A DNA stretch of 64,000 nucleotides from Brasenia schreberi. Taxonomy: Eukaryota; Streptophyta; Magnoliopsida; Nymphaeales; Cabombaceae. The stretch is taken from assembly GCA_036023115.1 (NCBI GenBank), contig JAYKKT010000090.1, positions 33,720,001-33,784,000 of the forward strand, read 5' to 3'. The notes under the pieces were generated by a model. It ran no database searches. It worked only from the letters and a program-made list of their open reading frames with translations, and was not told where the DNA came from. This document shows positions 15,679 through 29,159 of the stretch, one piece after another; position 1 is the first letter of the stretch; every line of letters begins with the position of its first letter. A program made the translations under genes and the position numbers.

Positions 15679-16215
15679 ATCTTAGCAGAGGCCGTAACTT
15701 GTACTTCTCTCTCTCTCACACACACAGGTTTAGTTCTTTAAAAGAAGCATTCTTTTCTTTGGTTACTTATATAAACAAATTTTGTTGGACTACCTAGTTG
15801 GAGTATTCCTCGTTATCTTTTGATCCTTGAATTTAGGACCTTCCAACTTATTCCACTTTCTTCTAAGTGCTTCATATCAGTAAACAACTCATCATGGCCA
15901 ACCACAGAGAGAGAGAATATTCTTTATTTTTGCATGGGAAAGAATTTTCTGTTCCCTTGACATATCTGGTTACCCTTTACAATTCTGTTTATTTGGCAGT
16001 CGCATGTTTTAACGCTCCCTTATTGATAGCGCTGCCATAGTAATAAGGAATATCTGCGTCGTTCCCTAAAAAAGTTCCAACAACTTGCGCATTCCACCTC
16101 TACTTTATAAGCTGACCATCAGCTTCTCTAATGTCCCCCATACTGCACATTGACTATAGTAGAGTATTTTTTTTGGAGAGAGAGAGAGAGGGAGTTCATT
16201 TCTTGAAACCTCTAC
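15679..16215 (+). promoter_or_regulatory. upstream region of the NPF transporter gene
   Basis: This is the 5' flank and probable leader of the NPF gene. It contains a short GA tract just before the start (about 16176-16192). TATA-like words occur but none is clearly placed. Confidence 0.35.
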
Positions 16216-19200
16216 ATGGCTATGATGGATCTTGAGAATGGTAGTGTTGGAGTCAATGTCAAAGAAGAATTCATGTCTGTGCAGGATCACTCGGTGGATT
16301 GGAAAGGCAGACCGTGTAAGGGAAACCATGGAGGAAAGAGAGCTGCAGTCTTCGTTCTGGGTCTTCCATCTTTGACCTTTCTTTTTGAACAAAATTTTAT
16401 GCCTTTTGGATTGTTTGGCTTCATTGGCTCTGTTTTCTCTTATTAATGACTGTTTTTGTCGAATGATGCTTATACTTTTCTCAGAAATAAATAAGTTTGC
16501 CTTGATCGCGTTTCATTGATATGTTTTTCACTATGATGAATACTTCTACTTGTCTTAATTATGGGAGGGTGGAAACTCACTTTCTCTAGCTGGTTACTTT
16601 ACCTTTCTCCTTGTATTGATCAAGAACTCTCTCCTCCTTCTCTAATTTGATAACAAAAAGGACTTCCTTTCTGAACGATTTTGCAATATCCGTGATCCAT
16701 GAATCTTCATTCCCATATGGACGCCTTTACTGGTGAGAGGAAAATCTTTGGAAAACTCAAGACGCGACCGGTTATCAGTTACTGTTCTTATGATGTCTTA
16801 AACTACACTGATTCATGGCTTCTCCGTAGTGTTTGTTTTTTCTCTTTTGCGGCTCTGCAAATGCAAGTTACAGAGGGCGATGATAGTGGCAGTCATTAAT
16901 ACAGTTTTGTCTCACTTATATTGCTATCTTGTTGTATTGCTTGATTGATTGCCAGATGCTGTTTATGCACTTAGTCAAACAGTGGAGGGATATAAAACTA
17001 TTTTGGTAATTCTTCATACTGGGATCCTCTGCTCTCTCTCCTTTCCACTCCTTACAAAATTCACGCTGATGCTATTTAATTTGGCTCATGGTTTAATTAA
17101 TCACTGAAGTTATTGTCTTAAGCTTCTTTTCTCTGAATCAATTGACCTTCTAAAAATATGATAGGTTTTCCTTTTTCAACTACTTGGACCCACTATGATA
17201 CTTAATAATTTTCTTATACTTTACCTAAACAAAATTAAAAAAACAAGTGATTCTGATTTCCTTTTGTTGCAATTTTGCAGGCATTCAAGCTTTCGAGATT
17301 ATAGCGATTGCTGCAGTGGGCAACAATCTTATCACATATGTATTCAACGAGATGCACTTCTCCCTTTCAAAGTCTGCTAACGTGGTGACAAACTTCGTGG
17401 GTACCATATTTTTGCTATCCTTATTGGGAGGATTCCTCTCCGACTCTTACCTTGGGAGCTTTTGGACCATCATGATATTTGGTTTTGTGGAGCTTTCAGT
17501 AAGCGTTGTTTCCTCTTTCGATTTTATCATTTGGGAATCACATTGAAAGCATCTTCTGGACCCTTTTATGTCATGCATTAATTGACTCTTCTTTTGGTGT
17601 GTGTGTGCGCGCCGTAAAAAAGAACTCCCTTGGAGGTCTGTAATTTGACATCGCGGTGTAAAACTCAAAAGTAGAAAATCCTCACTTGCAGGGCCTATGC
17701 CGGGATTTGGCGTATCCATTGGGGTGATGCCCATAAGGATCAAACCCTGACCATTCTTATGATGAAGTCCCTCCCATTAGTCTAGTATTTGTGGAGGAAT
17801 TGGCAACTCATTTAGAAAAATTAATTTAAATTTAAGAAAAACATAAGGGGATTGAATTATTTAGTTGGATAACTGCATTTAATCTCAATCATCCATCAGA
17901 ACTTCCAAAAGTCTTTTACTTTTTAAGAATCAATGTCAATAGATGCATGACTTGTTGCAGGGTTTTATATTGCTCTCAGTGCAAGCTCACATTCCACAAC
18001 TTAGACCACCAGACTGCAATATGAGAACTGAAGGAGATCTCTGTCAGGAAGCAAGGGGATTCCAAGCATTGATGTTCTATGTGGCCATCTACTTGGTAGC
18101 TTTGGGAAGTGGGTGTTTGAAGCCAAACATGATCTCTCATGGTGCTGATCAGTTTTCGGGGGATGATCCTGATCAGCCAAAGAAGCTCTCATCATACTTT
18201 AATGCTGCATATTTTAGCTTCTCCTTTGGTGAGCTTATCGCACTCACTGTTCTTGTCTGGGTTCAAACTCACTCAGGCATGGGTCTGGGCTTCGGAATCT
18301 CTGCTGCAGCTATGGCTATGGGCCTAGCTAGCCTGTTATGTGGCACTGCTTTTTACAGAAACAAGCCACCTCAAGGAAGCATCTTCACACCCATTGCTCA
18401 GGTAATGATTTGTTTCAAGGTTCTTGTTAATGCATATATGCACACATATGGTACTTTTCTATTTATTTGGATTAGCTTCTTCTGTGAATATTATCCCTAC
18501 AAAGGAATCCGATCCCTTTTTGACAGTCAAGATAAGGAAAAAAGCAGCCTAAAATCCAACAGTTTATTGTGGCATTTTTTTGTTCAACCTTTTCTATTAT
18601 GATATGTACTTTAAAGGACTCTACGCTAAGATAAACTTTTACACTGATCTTTTGTTCATATCGGTCTGGTGACAAAAGGTGCTTGTAGCAGCCTTTACTA
18701 AGAGGAAGTCAGTGTCTCCATCTAAACAAGATCTTCATGGGAATATCAATGAAGCTTCCAACTTTGACTCCTCTACAATCATCGTGAGGTTACTGCATAC
18801 AGAAAGATTCAGGTGAAGCCTCATTCTGAAACTCAAAAGCTGCAAATTATTGTAATAAACTAGTATAAGAAGATCAAAGAAAGGGCTTGAAAAGATACCA
18901 ACAAGAAATAAACGTCAACTGTTTAAGGGATGCAGGTTTCTGGACAAAGCATGCATTATTACTGAAGATGGAAACACAAGCAAGGAGAGGCCATGGAGAC
19001 TCTGCACAGTGACTCAAGTTGAGCAAGTGAAGATCCTCCTCTCCGTCACCCCAATCTTTGCCTGCACAATCATATTCAACACTATACTTGCTCAGCTTCA
19101 GACGATGTCAGTGCAGCAGGGAAGCGCCATGGACAACCAACTGACAAAGGACTTCAAGGTTCCACCAGCTTCACTCCAATCAATCCCCTACATCTGCCTC

Positions 19201-19815
19201 ATATTTGTGGTGCCTCTCTATGAGTCTATATTTGTGCCTTTTGCCCGAAAGATCACAGGCAAGGATTCAGGTATCTCGCCACTGCAGAGGATCGGTGCTG
19301 GGTTGTGTTTTGCAACTTTCTCCATGGTAACAGCAGCTCTAGTGGAGTACAAAAGAAGAAGAATGGCTACCTTGTCTAACCAGATCATCTCCATATTCTG
19401 GATTGCACCACAATATCTCATATTTGGACTCTCTGAGATGTTAACAGCTGTGGGACTCATTGAGTTCTTTTACAAGCAATCTTTAGCAGGGATGCAGGCC
19501 TTCTTAATTGCAATGACATACTGCTCGTACTCATTTGGTTTCTTCTTCAGCTCAGTTTTAGTCTCTGTGGTGAACAAGATTTCATCTGGCAGATCTCAAA
19601 AAGGGTGGCTCTCAGATAATGATCTCAACAAAGACAGGCTTGATCTCTTCTATTGGTTGCTTGCAGCATTAAGCTTCGGGAATTTTTTCCAATATTTGTT
19701 TTGGTCAAGATGGTTTCCTTATAACCCTGATCTAGACCTGAACCAAAGGCACGATCCCTGTGGACAAGATAAACTCAACTCCACTAAGCATATTGAAGAG
19801 GAAAATGTACTTTAG
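16216..19815 (+). CDS. NPF4: NRT1/PTR family transporter, NPF4.3/4.4-like
   Basis: This is a plasma-membrane MFS transporter of the NRT1/PTR family. Subfamily 4 members move nitrate or hormones such as abscisic acid. Five exons join in frame: 16216-16360, 17281-17498, 17961-18401, 18679-18812 and 18936-19815. All borders are GT-AG and the product is 605 aa. The layout is typical: hydrophilic N-terminus (1-44), TM1 from about residue 49, an FLSDSYLG loop after TM2, the GSGCLKPN motif near TM4, a long cytosolic loop about 265-335, and six more TM helices ending in the FWSRW motif. Continuous similarity to NPF4.3-type proteins covers the whole length. The proton-coupling ExxE[K/R] motif of TM1 is degenerate here (Q51-x-x-E54-I55). 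The first ATG opens the frame and matches the family's N-terminus. The substrate cannot be read from the sequence. Confidence 0.95.
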
Positions 19816-20501
19816 TATTCCTTCCTTCTTGATCTCTATGGACTCTTCTATGAGAAACAGGTAAACATTCAATGGTTGTAGATAGACTCCTTTGAATATA
19901 ATTAACCCTTTTATCTATCTCAGATTGAAATTTTATTTATTTATAACTCAAAGAAGTTGCCTATTCCTCGAAGATTATGACCCTTGCCTTCAAGCCTCTC
20001 TGGGAATAGCCATATAATTATCAACAATCAAACCACGGCATCCCATATGACAAACATATTCCCCCTAACTCATTGGTAAGAATGTGATTGAATGGTCAAT
20101 TGGACTTCAAAGCAGTCGCCGTACCAGGATACACCAATTTTGCGTTTATGTGTTGCCACTAGATGTGCTCAGAAGTGTATTACTTGTGTGTTTGTGGCTG
20201 ATGGTCCATAATTCTGTATTTTACAGGTGAAATCAATGAATCATTTAGGCATAACCAGTACTAAAGAAGAAAACTCTGGATCTCACTAGGTGAAGTCAAT
20301 GAACCATTTAAGCATAACCAATAAAGAATCAAAATTGACCGTGGCTGATTGATGGGTAGTTCAGGGTACCATTGTGATGGACCTTGGCCAAACATCGAAA
20401 ATAGCAGCAAAAATTTTCATTTAATCTCTTTGAAAGTTTAGTTGCAACATGAGTATAAAGCCAGCAATTAGGCATGACATGATAAACTTTAAAACTAACG
20501 G
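19816..20501. other. 3' flank of the NPF gene
   Basis: No further gene. A short near-repeat occurs: GTGAAATCAATGAATCATTTAG near 20227 and GTGAAGTCAATGAACCATTTAA near 20291. Confidence 0.5.
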
Positions 20502-20515
20502 ACCAACTTGAACAA
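20502..20515. repeat. target-site duplication, 3' side of the RTE LINE
   Basis: ACCAACTTGAACAA here is repeated exactly at 23789-23802. The two copies bracket the LINE. Confidence 0.85.
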
Positions 20516-20541
20516 CAACAACAACTAAGCCTTTTCCCATA

Positions 20542-23430
20542 CTAGACGGGGTCGGCTACATGGATTCTTTGTTTCCACAGATCTCTATCGTGTGCCATGT
20601 TAGCAGTTAACTCCCAATAAGCTAGATCATTCTTTATTGTTTCTTTCCAACACTTTTGTGGTCGTCCTCTACCTCTTTTAATACTTTCCAAATTTAGTTT
20701 TTCTAACCTTCTTACAGGTTCTTCATTTGATCTTCTTTCTATATGTCCAAACCATCTTAAACGATGTTCTCTCATTTTATCCTCTATTGGTGCCACTCCT
20801 AATTTGTTTCTAATAACCTCATTATGTATACGGTCTTTTCTTGTATGACCACTCATCCATCTCAACATCTTCATTTCTGTCACAGACATCTTTTGTACAT
20901 GTTGATGATTAACTGCCCAACACTCAGAACCATAAAACATGGCAGGCCTAACTGCTGTTCTATAATATTTACCTTTTAATTTTAATGGTATCTTCTTATC
21001 ACAAAGAATACCTGATGCTCCTCTCCATTTTAACCAACCAGCATTAATTCTATGTGTAACATCTCCATCAATTCTTCCATCACTTTGAAAAATTGACCTT
21101 AGGTATTTAAAACTTTCCTTTTGGGGAATGCAATGTGTGCCAATTTTAATTTCTATGTCCTCTGAAGTAGCCAAATGATCAAACTTACATTCCATATATT
21201 CTGTCTTTGTTCTACTAAGTCGGAGGCCTTTGTTTTCTAATGTTTCTCTCCATAGTTCCAATTTTCTATTAACTTTTTCCTTAGACTCCTCCACTAATAC
21301 AATATCATCTGCAAATAACATACACCAAGGTATTTCATCTTGAATATGTTTTGTTAACTCATCCATCACCATTATAAACAAGTATGGACTTAAAGTTGGT
21401 CCTTGATGTAACCCAATATTAACTTCAAAGAAGTCTGTCGTTCCTTCATGAGTCCTCACACATGTTTTTGCACCATCATACATGTCTCTTATAAGGTTAA
21501 TATATGTCAATGGGATACCTCTTTTTTCCAAAGTTCTCCAAAGAACCTCCCTCGGTACCCTATCATAAGCTTTTTCTAGATCAATAAATATCATGTGAAG
21601 GTCTTTCTTTTTTGCTCTAAAATGTTCCATAAGACGTCTCAAAAGGTGAATCGCTTCAATAGTAGATCTACCTGGCATAAATCCAAATTGGTTCTCTGTT
21701 GTACTTGATACTTGTCTTAACCTACGTTCGATAATTCTTTCCCATAATTTCATAGTATGACTCATTAACTTGATACCTCGATAATTCGCACAATTTTGAA
21801 TGTCTCCCTTGTTCTTATATACGGGTATAAGTGTACTTGCTCTCCATTCCTCGGGCATCTTTTGGTTTTTCCATATTTCATTAAATAGTCTTGTGAGCCA
21901 AGTGATTCCTATTTCTCCTAGTATTTTCCAAACTTCTATAGGAATATTATCTGGTCCTACCGATTTACCACTCTTCATATGTTTAAGAGCCTCTTTGACT
22001 TCATTCTTTTGAATACGTCGGTAGAAATTGTGGTTTATATACTTTTCTGACTTGGCTAAATCTCCTAAACTAATACTAACATCTTTATTTTCATTAAAAA
22101 GATTATAAAAATAGTTTTTCCATCTATTTCTTATATCATCATTTGCCACTAGAATTTTTTCATCCTCGTCTTTTATGCATCTAACATAATTAAGATCTTT
22201 AGTTTTCTTATCTCTAGCCCTAGCTATCCTAAAAATATCTCTTTCACCCTCTTTTGAGTTGAGTTTTTTATATAAGTCCTCCCAAATCTTAGCTTTTGCT
22301 TCACTAACGGCCTTTTTTGCTTCCTTCTTTGCTTTCTTATAAGCTTCTAAAGTTTCACTAGTTTTCTTAGCATAATGTAATTTGTAACATGCCCTCTTTG
22401 CCTTGATTTTGTTTTGTACTACTTCACTCCACCACCAAGCTTCTTTTTGTGCTGGTACACCTCCCTTAGATACCCCTAACACATCTTTCGCCACTTTCCT
22501 AATATGTATAGCCATATTGTTCCACATATCAGAGGGTGTGCCAACATAATTCCAAACATCTCCTTGAAGGACTTTTTGTTTAAATATATCTTCTTTCTTG
22601 CTTTTGAGGTTCCACCATTTAGTCCGAATAGCTCGATGCACTCTTTTCTTCTTTGTCCATTTTTTTATTTGTAAATCCATAACTAAAAGTCGATGTTGGG
22701 TGGTTAAGCTTTCTCCTGGAATTACCTTACAATCTTTACAACATGATCTATCTTTTTTTCTACAAATAAAGTAATCAATTTGTGTTTGTGATAAGCCACT
22801 CTTATAAGTAATTAAATGTTCATCTCGTTTTTTGAAGATTGTATTGACTATAAAGAGATCAAATGACATAGCAAAATTTAAAATCTCCCTACCTTCCTCA
22901 TTTATATCCCCATAACCAAAGTTTCCATGAATCCCTTGATATCCTAATGCCTCTTTACCGACATGTCCATTTAAATCTCCTCCTAAACAAATCATCTCCC
23001 TTTGTGGAATCTTTTGAAACACCTTATCTAACTCTTCCCAAAAAACTGTCTTTATACTATCTTCTAGTCCTACTTGGGGTGCGTAAGCACAAACTATATT
23101 CAAAACCTCTACTCCTAACACTAATTTCAATGTCATGATTCGGTCACCATATCGTTGTATGTCTACTACACTCTCCTTTAAATCTTTATTTATGATAATA
23201 CCAACTCCGTTTCGGGCCTTTTCTTTACCTGAGTACCATAATTTAAAACCTGTATCCTCTATCTCCTTTGCTTTTTCTCCAACCCATTTTGTCTCTTGTA
23301 AACATAGAATATGAATCTTTCTCCGAATCATAGTATCTACCACCTTCATTAGCTTACCCGATAATGTTTCGATATTCCAAGAACCAATACGAATCTTATT
23401 ATCTAGGACTAGCTTCCTTACCCCCCGCAT
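20542..23430 (-). CDS. RTE LINE endonuclease-reverse transcriptase polyprotein
   Basis: This enzyme nicks target DNA and copies the element RNA there (target-primed reverse transcription). From the first ATG (23428-23430) it is 962 aa; the frame is open further upstream to at least 23475 but only through non-ATG codons. The N-terminal 240 or so residues form an exonuclease-endonuclease-phosphatase fold: IGSWNIETL, the metal-binding [20 protein letters not shown] and TQHRL, where the catalytic His sits. A Lys-rich linker follows. The RT domain begins near ESLIPV-type motifs ([12 protein letters not shown]), then [41 protein letters not shown] and the catalytic FADD. The C-terminal part carries the RTE-typical GHIERR and GRGRPQKCW motifs. 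No stop or frameshift interrupts it. Plant databases often name such frames craniofacial development protein 2-like. Confidence 0.93.
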   Translation of the reverse strand: MRGVRKLVLDNKIRIGSWNIETLSGKLMKVVDTMIRRKIHILCLQETKWVGEKAKEIEDTGFKLWYSGKEKARNGVGIIINKDLKESVVDIQRYGDRIMTLKLVLGVEVLNIVCAYAPQVGLEDSIKTVFWEELDKVFQKIPQREMICLGGDLNGHVGKEALGYQGIHGNFGYGDINEEGREILNFAMSFDLFIVNTIFKKRDEHLITYKSGLSQTQIDYFICRKKDRSCCKDCKVIPGESLTTQHRLLVMDLQIKKWTKKKRVHRAIRTKWWNLKSKKEDIFKQKVLQGDVWNYVGTPSDMWNNMAIHIRKVAKDVLGVSKGGVPAQKEAWWWSEVVQNKIKAKRACYKLHYAKKTSETLEAYKKAKKEAKKAVSEAKAKIWEDLYKKLNSKEGERDIFRIARARDKKTKDLNYVRCIKDEDEKILVANDDIRNRWKNYFYNLFNENKDVSISLGDLAKSEKYINHNFYRRIQKNEVKEALKHMKSGKSVGPDNIPIEVWKILGEIGITWLTRLFNEIWKNQKMPEEWRASTLIPVYKNKGDIQNCANYRGIKLMSHTMKLWERIIERRLRQVSSTTENQFGFMPGRSTIEAIHLLRRLMEHFRAKKKDLHMIFIDLEKAYDRVPREVLWRTLEKRGIPLTYINLIRDMYDGAKTCVRTHEGTTDFFEVNIGLHQGPTLSPYLFIMVMDELTKHIQDEIPWCMLFADDIVLVEESKEKVNRKLELWRETLENKGLRLSRTKTEYMECKFDHLATSEDIEIKIGTHCIPQKESFKYLRSIFQSDGRIDGDVTHRINAGWLKWRGASGILCDKKIPLKLKGKYYRTAVRPAMFYGSECWAVNHQHVQKMSVTEMKMLRWMSGHTRKDRIHNEVIRNKLGVAPIEDKMREHRLRWFGHIERRSNEEPVRRLEKLNLESIKRGRGRPQKCWKETIKNDLAYWELTANMAHDRDLWKQRIHVADPV

Positions 23431-23620
23431 CCGTCCATAATCAAAATGCGGAGACCCTCTCTGAAAATTTTTCACTACATTCGGGCGGCAATGTAGCGAG
23501 ACTAACTTCTTTACTCACACCCGTCCATGATGTGGGAACCCTCTCTGCAATTGATTCACTACATTCGGGCGAAAATGTAGTGGCCCTTGCTTACTTCTTA
23601 CTGCATTCGGGCTCTGCAGC
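23408..23620. repeat. tandem repeat in the RTE 5' leader, about 85-93 bp, 2.4 copies
   Basis: Copies start near 23408, 23501 and 23586 (partial). Each contains ACTACATTCGGGCG or TACTGCATTCGGGC, and the first two also share CCGTCCAT and ACCCTCTCTG. The first copy includes the ORF's ATG, so the repeat spans the leader-coding boundary. Such tandem 5' units are often promoter modules in LINEs; that role is inference here. Confidence 0.8.
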
Positions 23621-23788
23621 ACGTCGCTAGGCGGGGACGCCCCAAAGCAATGCTCATAATTTTTGTAATCCATGTTGTAGAAATCCGACGAAGTTTTACG
23701 CTGGCTGTCGGAAGCCTAACACAACCCTCCTCCTTTATCCGGGCTTGGGACCGGCAATGCAAGGGTGATCCCTTACATGGGCGGAGTT

Positions 23789-23802
23789 ACCAACTTGAAC
23801 AA
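23789..23802. repeat. target-site duplication, 5' side of the RTE LINE
   Basis: An exact copy of the 14 bp at 20502-20515. Confidence 0.85.
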
Positions 23803-24736
23803 GGGGAACAAAAATTTAACATTTCAATTTGATGTTGCCGGACTTCTGAGCACGATTCCTTTAAGGGAACCTTATCATCCTCTATTGGAATGGAAGAATC
23901 TCCGGTCAGTATAAAATTTTGTATGTTGATGATGTGATTGCGCAGTTTCCTGTGCAAACTAACTTGCAGAACATGAACAAGTTTCAGAGTTTTAAAATTA
24001 TTAGAAGTCAAGAACAAGCTTTACAGCAACTTAAAGATTAAGGCATAACCCTAAACGTTTCACATGATCAAGCTCTTGTAATACTGAATCAATCTACTTT
24101 ACTGCATTGAATGTTTTTAAACATGCTACCAGTTTGGAGTGAAGTAGCTAGTTATCTTCCTCTAGGAGCCATATATGTATAATGCCTTTGAATCTGTTGG
24201 GATATGCATAGGACATGCTACCCAGGAATCAAGCTTCTTTGCCAAAGGCGTGAGTTGGCCTTGGTTGTGATCGTGTGGCTTGACTAGTAGACACTGTATA
24301 TCCACCAAGTGAATGTTGGGAGTGTTCTGCTGTTCTTTACCATTTGTGTGGTTGATACACTTTTAGTTGCATATATTCCATGAATAAGCCAGAGGAAAAG
24401 CAGACCGAAGTTTTTTGCAGTGGAACCATGATGCAATGCAAATCCTGAACTAGATTAAGTTCTTTCTTCTATCGTCAAATGGAATTATTCAACTATAGCA
24501 TATGGATTTAAATGTTGCAGAAATGCTTCGTGGGGTTTGGTTATAGGGATAGTGTAAAATGGGTTCCTTATCTGACTGAAATTACTTACTTCTCACTCTG
24601 GATTAATCCGGTCTGTGTTAGTGGCACTTGGATTGGTATAGATCGTTAGGTTTGTCAGTGGCTCGAACCATCAAAAATGTTGTCCGGCCACCAAAAGAAA
24701 CTCCTTAGATTATTTTCATCTCTAGAATTTGATGGT
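23803..24736. other. intergenic DNA, nothing recognised
   Basis: No gene or repeat that I can support. Confidence 0.5.
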
Positions 24737-25005
24737 TCCAGTTAGACATGGCCGGTTAGGAACCGGAACTTAACCGGCCCTAGAATCGGAACTGAAACTG
24801 GGGAAACCCTTGTTTGGTTTCGGTTTGTAATTTTCGGAGAGCATTAAATAGTTAATATATATAAGCATTTAGTAACACAACTTCATTAGTAGCTCATTGG
24901 TGGGGAGTTCGACCTAGAAGGGGCATTTCCCTCTTTTTCAAAGAAAATCTTTTTACGGTTTCGGGGTGGTTTGAGGTTCCAGGCAACCCGGACATGTCCA
25001 GTTCC
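24737..25005. mobile_element. MITE-like element with AACCGG-rich arms (copy 1)
   Basis: It opens TAGACATGGCCGGTT and closes CCCGGACATGTCCA, which are imperfect inverted ends. The arms hold many GGAACC and AACCGG words around an AT-rich centre. Similar blocks occur at 29160-29400, 42065-42320, 50225-50415, 52735-52895 and 62685-62965. Confidence 0.55.
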
Positions 25006-26490
25006 AGTGTCAACTATTTTGTGTATTTTGCATGTGAAATGTTTCCTTATTAGTGTGAATCAACTAGACTTAGGGTTTGATAGCTGCATGATTCACATAG
25101 GCTTGAACAAAATCCCGATCAGAACTAAGTCCTAATAAAATGATCTAGGTGTGGTATTCTTCATGGTATAATAGCCCAAAATATTCATTCTGGATCCGGT
25201 ACTGGCATCCTGTCATGATTGCATCGTGATCCCTAGATTGGACTGAAATGAGGAATTAATCCCCAAACCGATTCAGGTTTAATAACTAGTTGGAGACATT
25301 TAACATGTTAAGGGATCACATCATCTAACAGGTTTTTAATCCAGACTTTCTTTGATTCATGCTAACTCGAACGATTTAATTGAGTTTCTAAATCTATCGA
25401 CAGACCAATCAATTGAAAAAGATATTACATCTCTTAAATTTCATTTAAACATAATGGTCCTCCTCCTGCTTTGATCTTTTTCAATTAAGTGGGTCACCAG
25501 CAATAAAACAAGAAGAGGGAGATTTCAGGGGGAAAAAAAGAACAGATCTCACTCGATGGCGGTGGCTTTGATTGCTATTGTTGCTGGAATGATGGGATGG
25601 CTCAAATAATAAATGTGGGCATGTTAATGGATTAATATCTAATATATATATATAAGGAAGATCATATTTTGGATGTTTAAACTTGATATGAAAGTAGGTC
25701 TTTAATTGTCAAAATTCAATCGGTCCCCTGTTCACCATCTTCTTTTTCCATTTAGAGAATCAACCTGCTATGAAAGCTGCGACCTACATTATCTCGATCT
25801 TCTCAGGTTAAATAGAAGTTTGCCGTGGTTAATAGAAGTATAATACTGAGATATAAGACTGTGGAACTAAACTTCATAGGTCAAGCCTTCCCTCGAACCC
25901 TTCGTGGCTCCTTTCATGGTCAGAGCTAAAATCCACAGGTCAATCCGAGGAAGCGCTTCTGATTCATTTAAAAAATAGTTGTCATGCATGAATATCGAGG
26001 GAACCCTGTCAAAGGAACTGGTGGAAGCGATTTTGAAAAATTTATTTTTAAAATAGTTATCATGATTTCGGATTGAATTTTTTGTTGTTGGATTTACACT
26101 ATTGACCAAATCAAATCTAATCTAATTGCCCTTCTAAAAATAAGACTGGATCTTTTTATGTATTGAAAGGACGAACTATATTTGAAAGGACAAATAAATG
26201 TATATTGCAATAATCTTTTTAATGTGATAAGCTGGTAACTTATCTGTCAGGATGAACAATGAAGAAAGGTGGGCATGTCCAGGTGACATCATATGCAGGC
26301 TTTTAGCAGTGGGATGAGCTGGTAACTCAGCCTAAACTGATCGCAGCACCAACCAATCCAGTTGGTGACATTAACAGAGTTCTAAATGTTCAGATATGAA
26401 GCAGTATCCTCTTAAAATTGTACATGGCCCTCCCTATCGTGTCAGGATTTATGGCTGGGGCCTCTATGATTATAGAGTCCATAACCTAGT

Positions 26491-26494
<4 letters not shown>
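25006..26494. other. intergenic DNA, nothing recognised
   Basis: No gene that I can support. Short open frames are unlike any known family. Confidence 0.5.

Positions 26495-26556
<62 letters not shown>
26495..26556. repeat. (CT)n(TA)n microsatellite
   Basis: About 29 bp of CT repeat passes directly into about 33 bp of TA repeat. Confidence 0.95.
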
Positions 26557-27116
<560 letters not shown>

Positions 27117-27499
27117 TCAAGCCGGTTGCCTATGGTCTCATGTTTTTTCTTTTCTTTATTTATAATCTGAATAAACCATCATCAAAGGGCTTGGAACAAT
27201 AAAGCATGAAACCCCAAGAATAGGGCCTTCATCCACATGAATAAATATGAGTGTCCACATCCGCAGTGGTTCATTAGCTTATTGACTGCCTGGCTAGCTG
27301 TTAGAAGCCCTTGCTGGCGGTGCTAGCTTCACTTGGCTCCGCCGTAGTAAGTAAATGAAGGCGAACTCTGGCAGAGTTCCAATTTGGATCTTACTTTTTT
27401 GGGGGATGGTAAATGGATTTTACTTTGGTTTTATTATCAACATTCATATTGAATCATTCAGAAAGATGGATGGAAACCCAAAACCAAGCCTTCTTCTAC

Positions 27500-28735
27500 C
27501 CTTAACGGGGTCAGCCATATTGACTCTTAATCACCATTTAGCTCCACCTTCTAACTACAGCCGCATTTAGTTCAAAAAAAGAATCTTATTTCAGTGTTTC
27601 TTGCTTATATACTTTTGTGGTCATCTTCTTCCTCCTCCACCTAATTTCTCACACTTTCTCACTAGAGCTTTCATCTTGCCATGTCTCAAACACCCAGACG
27701 ATCTTAAACGTGTCTACGTTATTTTATTTGCATTCATGTCATGCAACTTTTATTTCTAACGCCTCACTATGGACTCGGTTTTCCTTTGGTTTTAACCGCC
27801 GGAGAAAATCGGATTTGTACTAGTGGACTAACATCCTTTGCAGTTCATTCCCAATGCTTGACCCTATAAAATCGCTCCATATTTCTTTTTCAATTAGAGC
27901 CTCAATTCTCATCATAGAGAACTTGATACACATCTCAGTTTGAGCAATCTATACTAATTTTTGCTCGAAGTCTCCATCGATTCTCCCATCTTGTTTCAAG
28001 AATGATCTCAAGTTTTTCAAAATTATCTTTGTTAAGGATGCAAATGTGCACCAACTTTAACTTTTGTCGATTGTAAATATGAGTAAGTTGCATTCCACAT
28101 TTTTAAAAGGTTTCCTCACATCAATGAAACTCTTTTATTCATCTCATCACCCAACATTGTCTTTTCCTTCAGTTACGTTATGCCTTCTTGCAAGCTTTAT
28201 GTATTCTTTTCCTTCTACGACATTCTTTATATATACATTCATTAGTAATAATTTCTCTTCGGTGGTTAAACTCAACCTTAGAATGAAGCTTGTAGCACTT
28301 ACAACAAAAATATCCATTTCCTTGTTTAAGATGAATTACTCTTACAAGCATCAGATGTTAGTCCTCATTTTTTTAAATTAATTTTCTTATAAATAGGTCA
28401 TAGATCATAGTGGAACTAAGAATTTCCTCACCATATTTTTTTAAATCTTATTTTCTACTAAATATCCTTGTAGAAAAAAGATTTCTCTCTGTTAAGAACT
28501 TTTAATCTCCTTATCTAGCTCTTTGTAGAGTTTTTTTCCTTTGTTCCATCCCCACTTAAGCATATAAACACAAAAAATCTTAAGGATCTTTTCTTTTAAC
28601 ACTAACTTTTAATCTTCTTGAATTTTATATTTGTAACAACATCAACTTTATTTTGAGTATTGTCAATTACGTTAACATCATATAATTTAGAACTTGTATC
28701 TTTGATCGCCTTTCCTCTTTCTATCACGGCCCAAA
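27500..28735 (-). mobile_element. degenerate RTE LINE remnant
   Basis: Its left end (GGGGTCAGCCATATTGACTC) matches the 3' end of the intact LINE (GGGGTCGGCTACATGGATTC). Further right come pieces matching the GGTCATCTTC, ATTGTAAATATGAGTAAG and endonuclease-coding regions in the expected minus-strand order, reaching the CTTGTATCTTTGATCGCC stretch near 28700. It is full of stops and deletions. It shares more with the fragment at 40295-40760 than with the intact copy, so it is probably another subfamily. Confidence 0.65.
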
Positions 28736-29159
28736 AATTGAATTCTGGTCCTAAATAATTTCACTGGATCCAACCTGTTTAACCTGGATCCGTTACTGTT
28801 CATTACGGGTATAGACCTGACCCGATCCAAAACTGATCCATTGGGCCCAACACAAACCAGAAGTACAGAGGTACTGAGGTCATCGTAACGTCATGCTGTC
28901 ATCATCTTGCTGACATCATCATAGTCGGACTACTGACACGTTTGACAATAGACACGGTTTAGATTCAAGCAGGACATGTGACCCGACACGCTTGGTAGGA
29001 TAAGGTCTGTTGGATCCAGAAACTGGGTCCGAAGCCATGACAGACCTAAACCCAGCCCGAACTGGCTAAGCTGACTCGGTCCCTCGACGACCAGGTCGTA
29101 GCTGAGTCGTTTGTCACTGCCGACCCCCTCTTAGGTTTTTTTCTTGTATCAACTTATTC
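28736..29159. other. intergenic repeat-like DNA
   Basis: Moderately G/C-rich and without a gene. It contains repeated GGATCC and GACCCGA-type words typical of dispersed plant repeats. Confidence 0.35.

Larger units (their letters stand above)
20516..23788 (-). mobile_element. full-length RTE-clade LINE retrotransposon
   Basis: This is a non-LTR retrotransposon of about 3.27 kb inserted on the minus strand. It has a G/C-rich 5' leader (about 23476-23788), one long EN-RT frame, a short 3' UTR and a (TTG)n tail that reads as CAACAACAAC on the plus strand at 20516-20526. A 14-bp direct repeat flanks both ends. A short microsatellite tail in place of poly(A), a single ORF with an N-terminal AP endonuclease and the reverse transcriptase type all fit the RTE clade. 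The open frame and exact duplication point to a recent insertion. It sits about 700 bp past the stop codon of the NPF gene, in opposite orientation. Confidence 0.92.
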
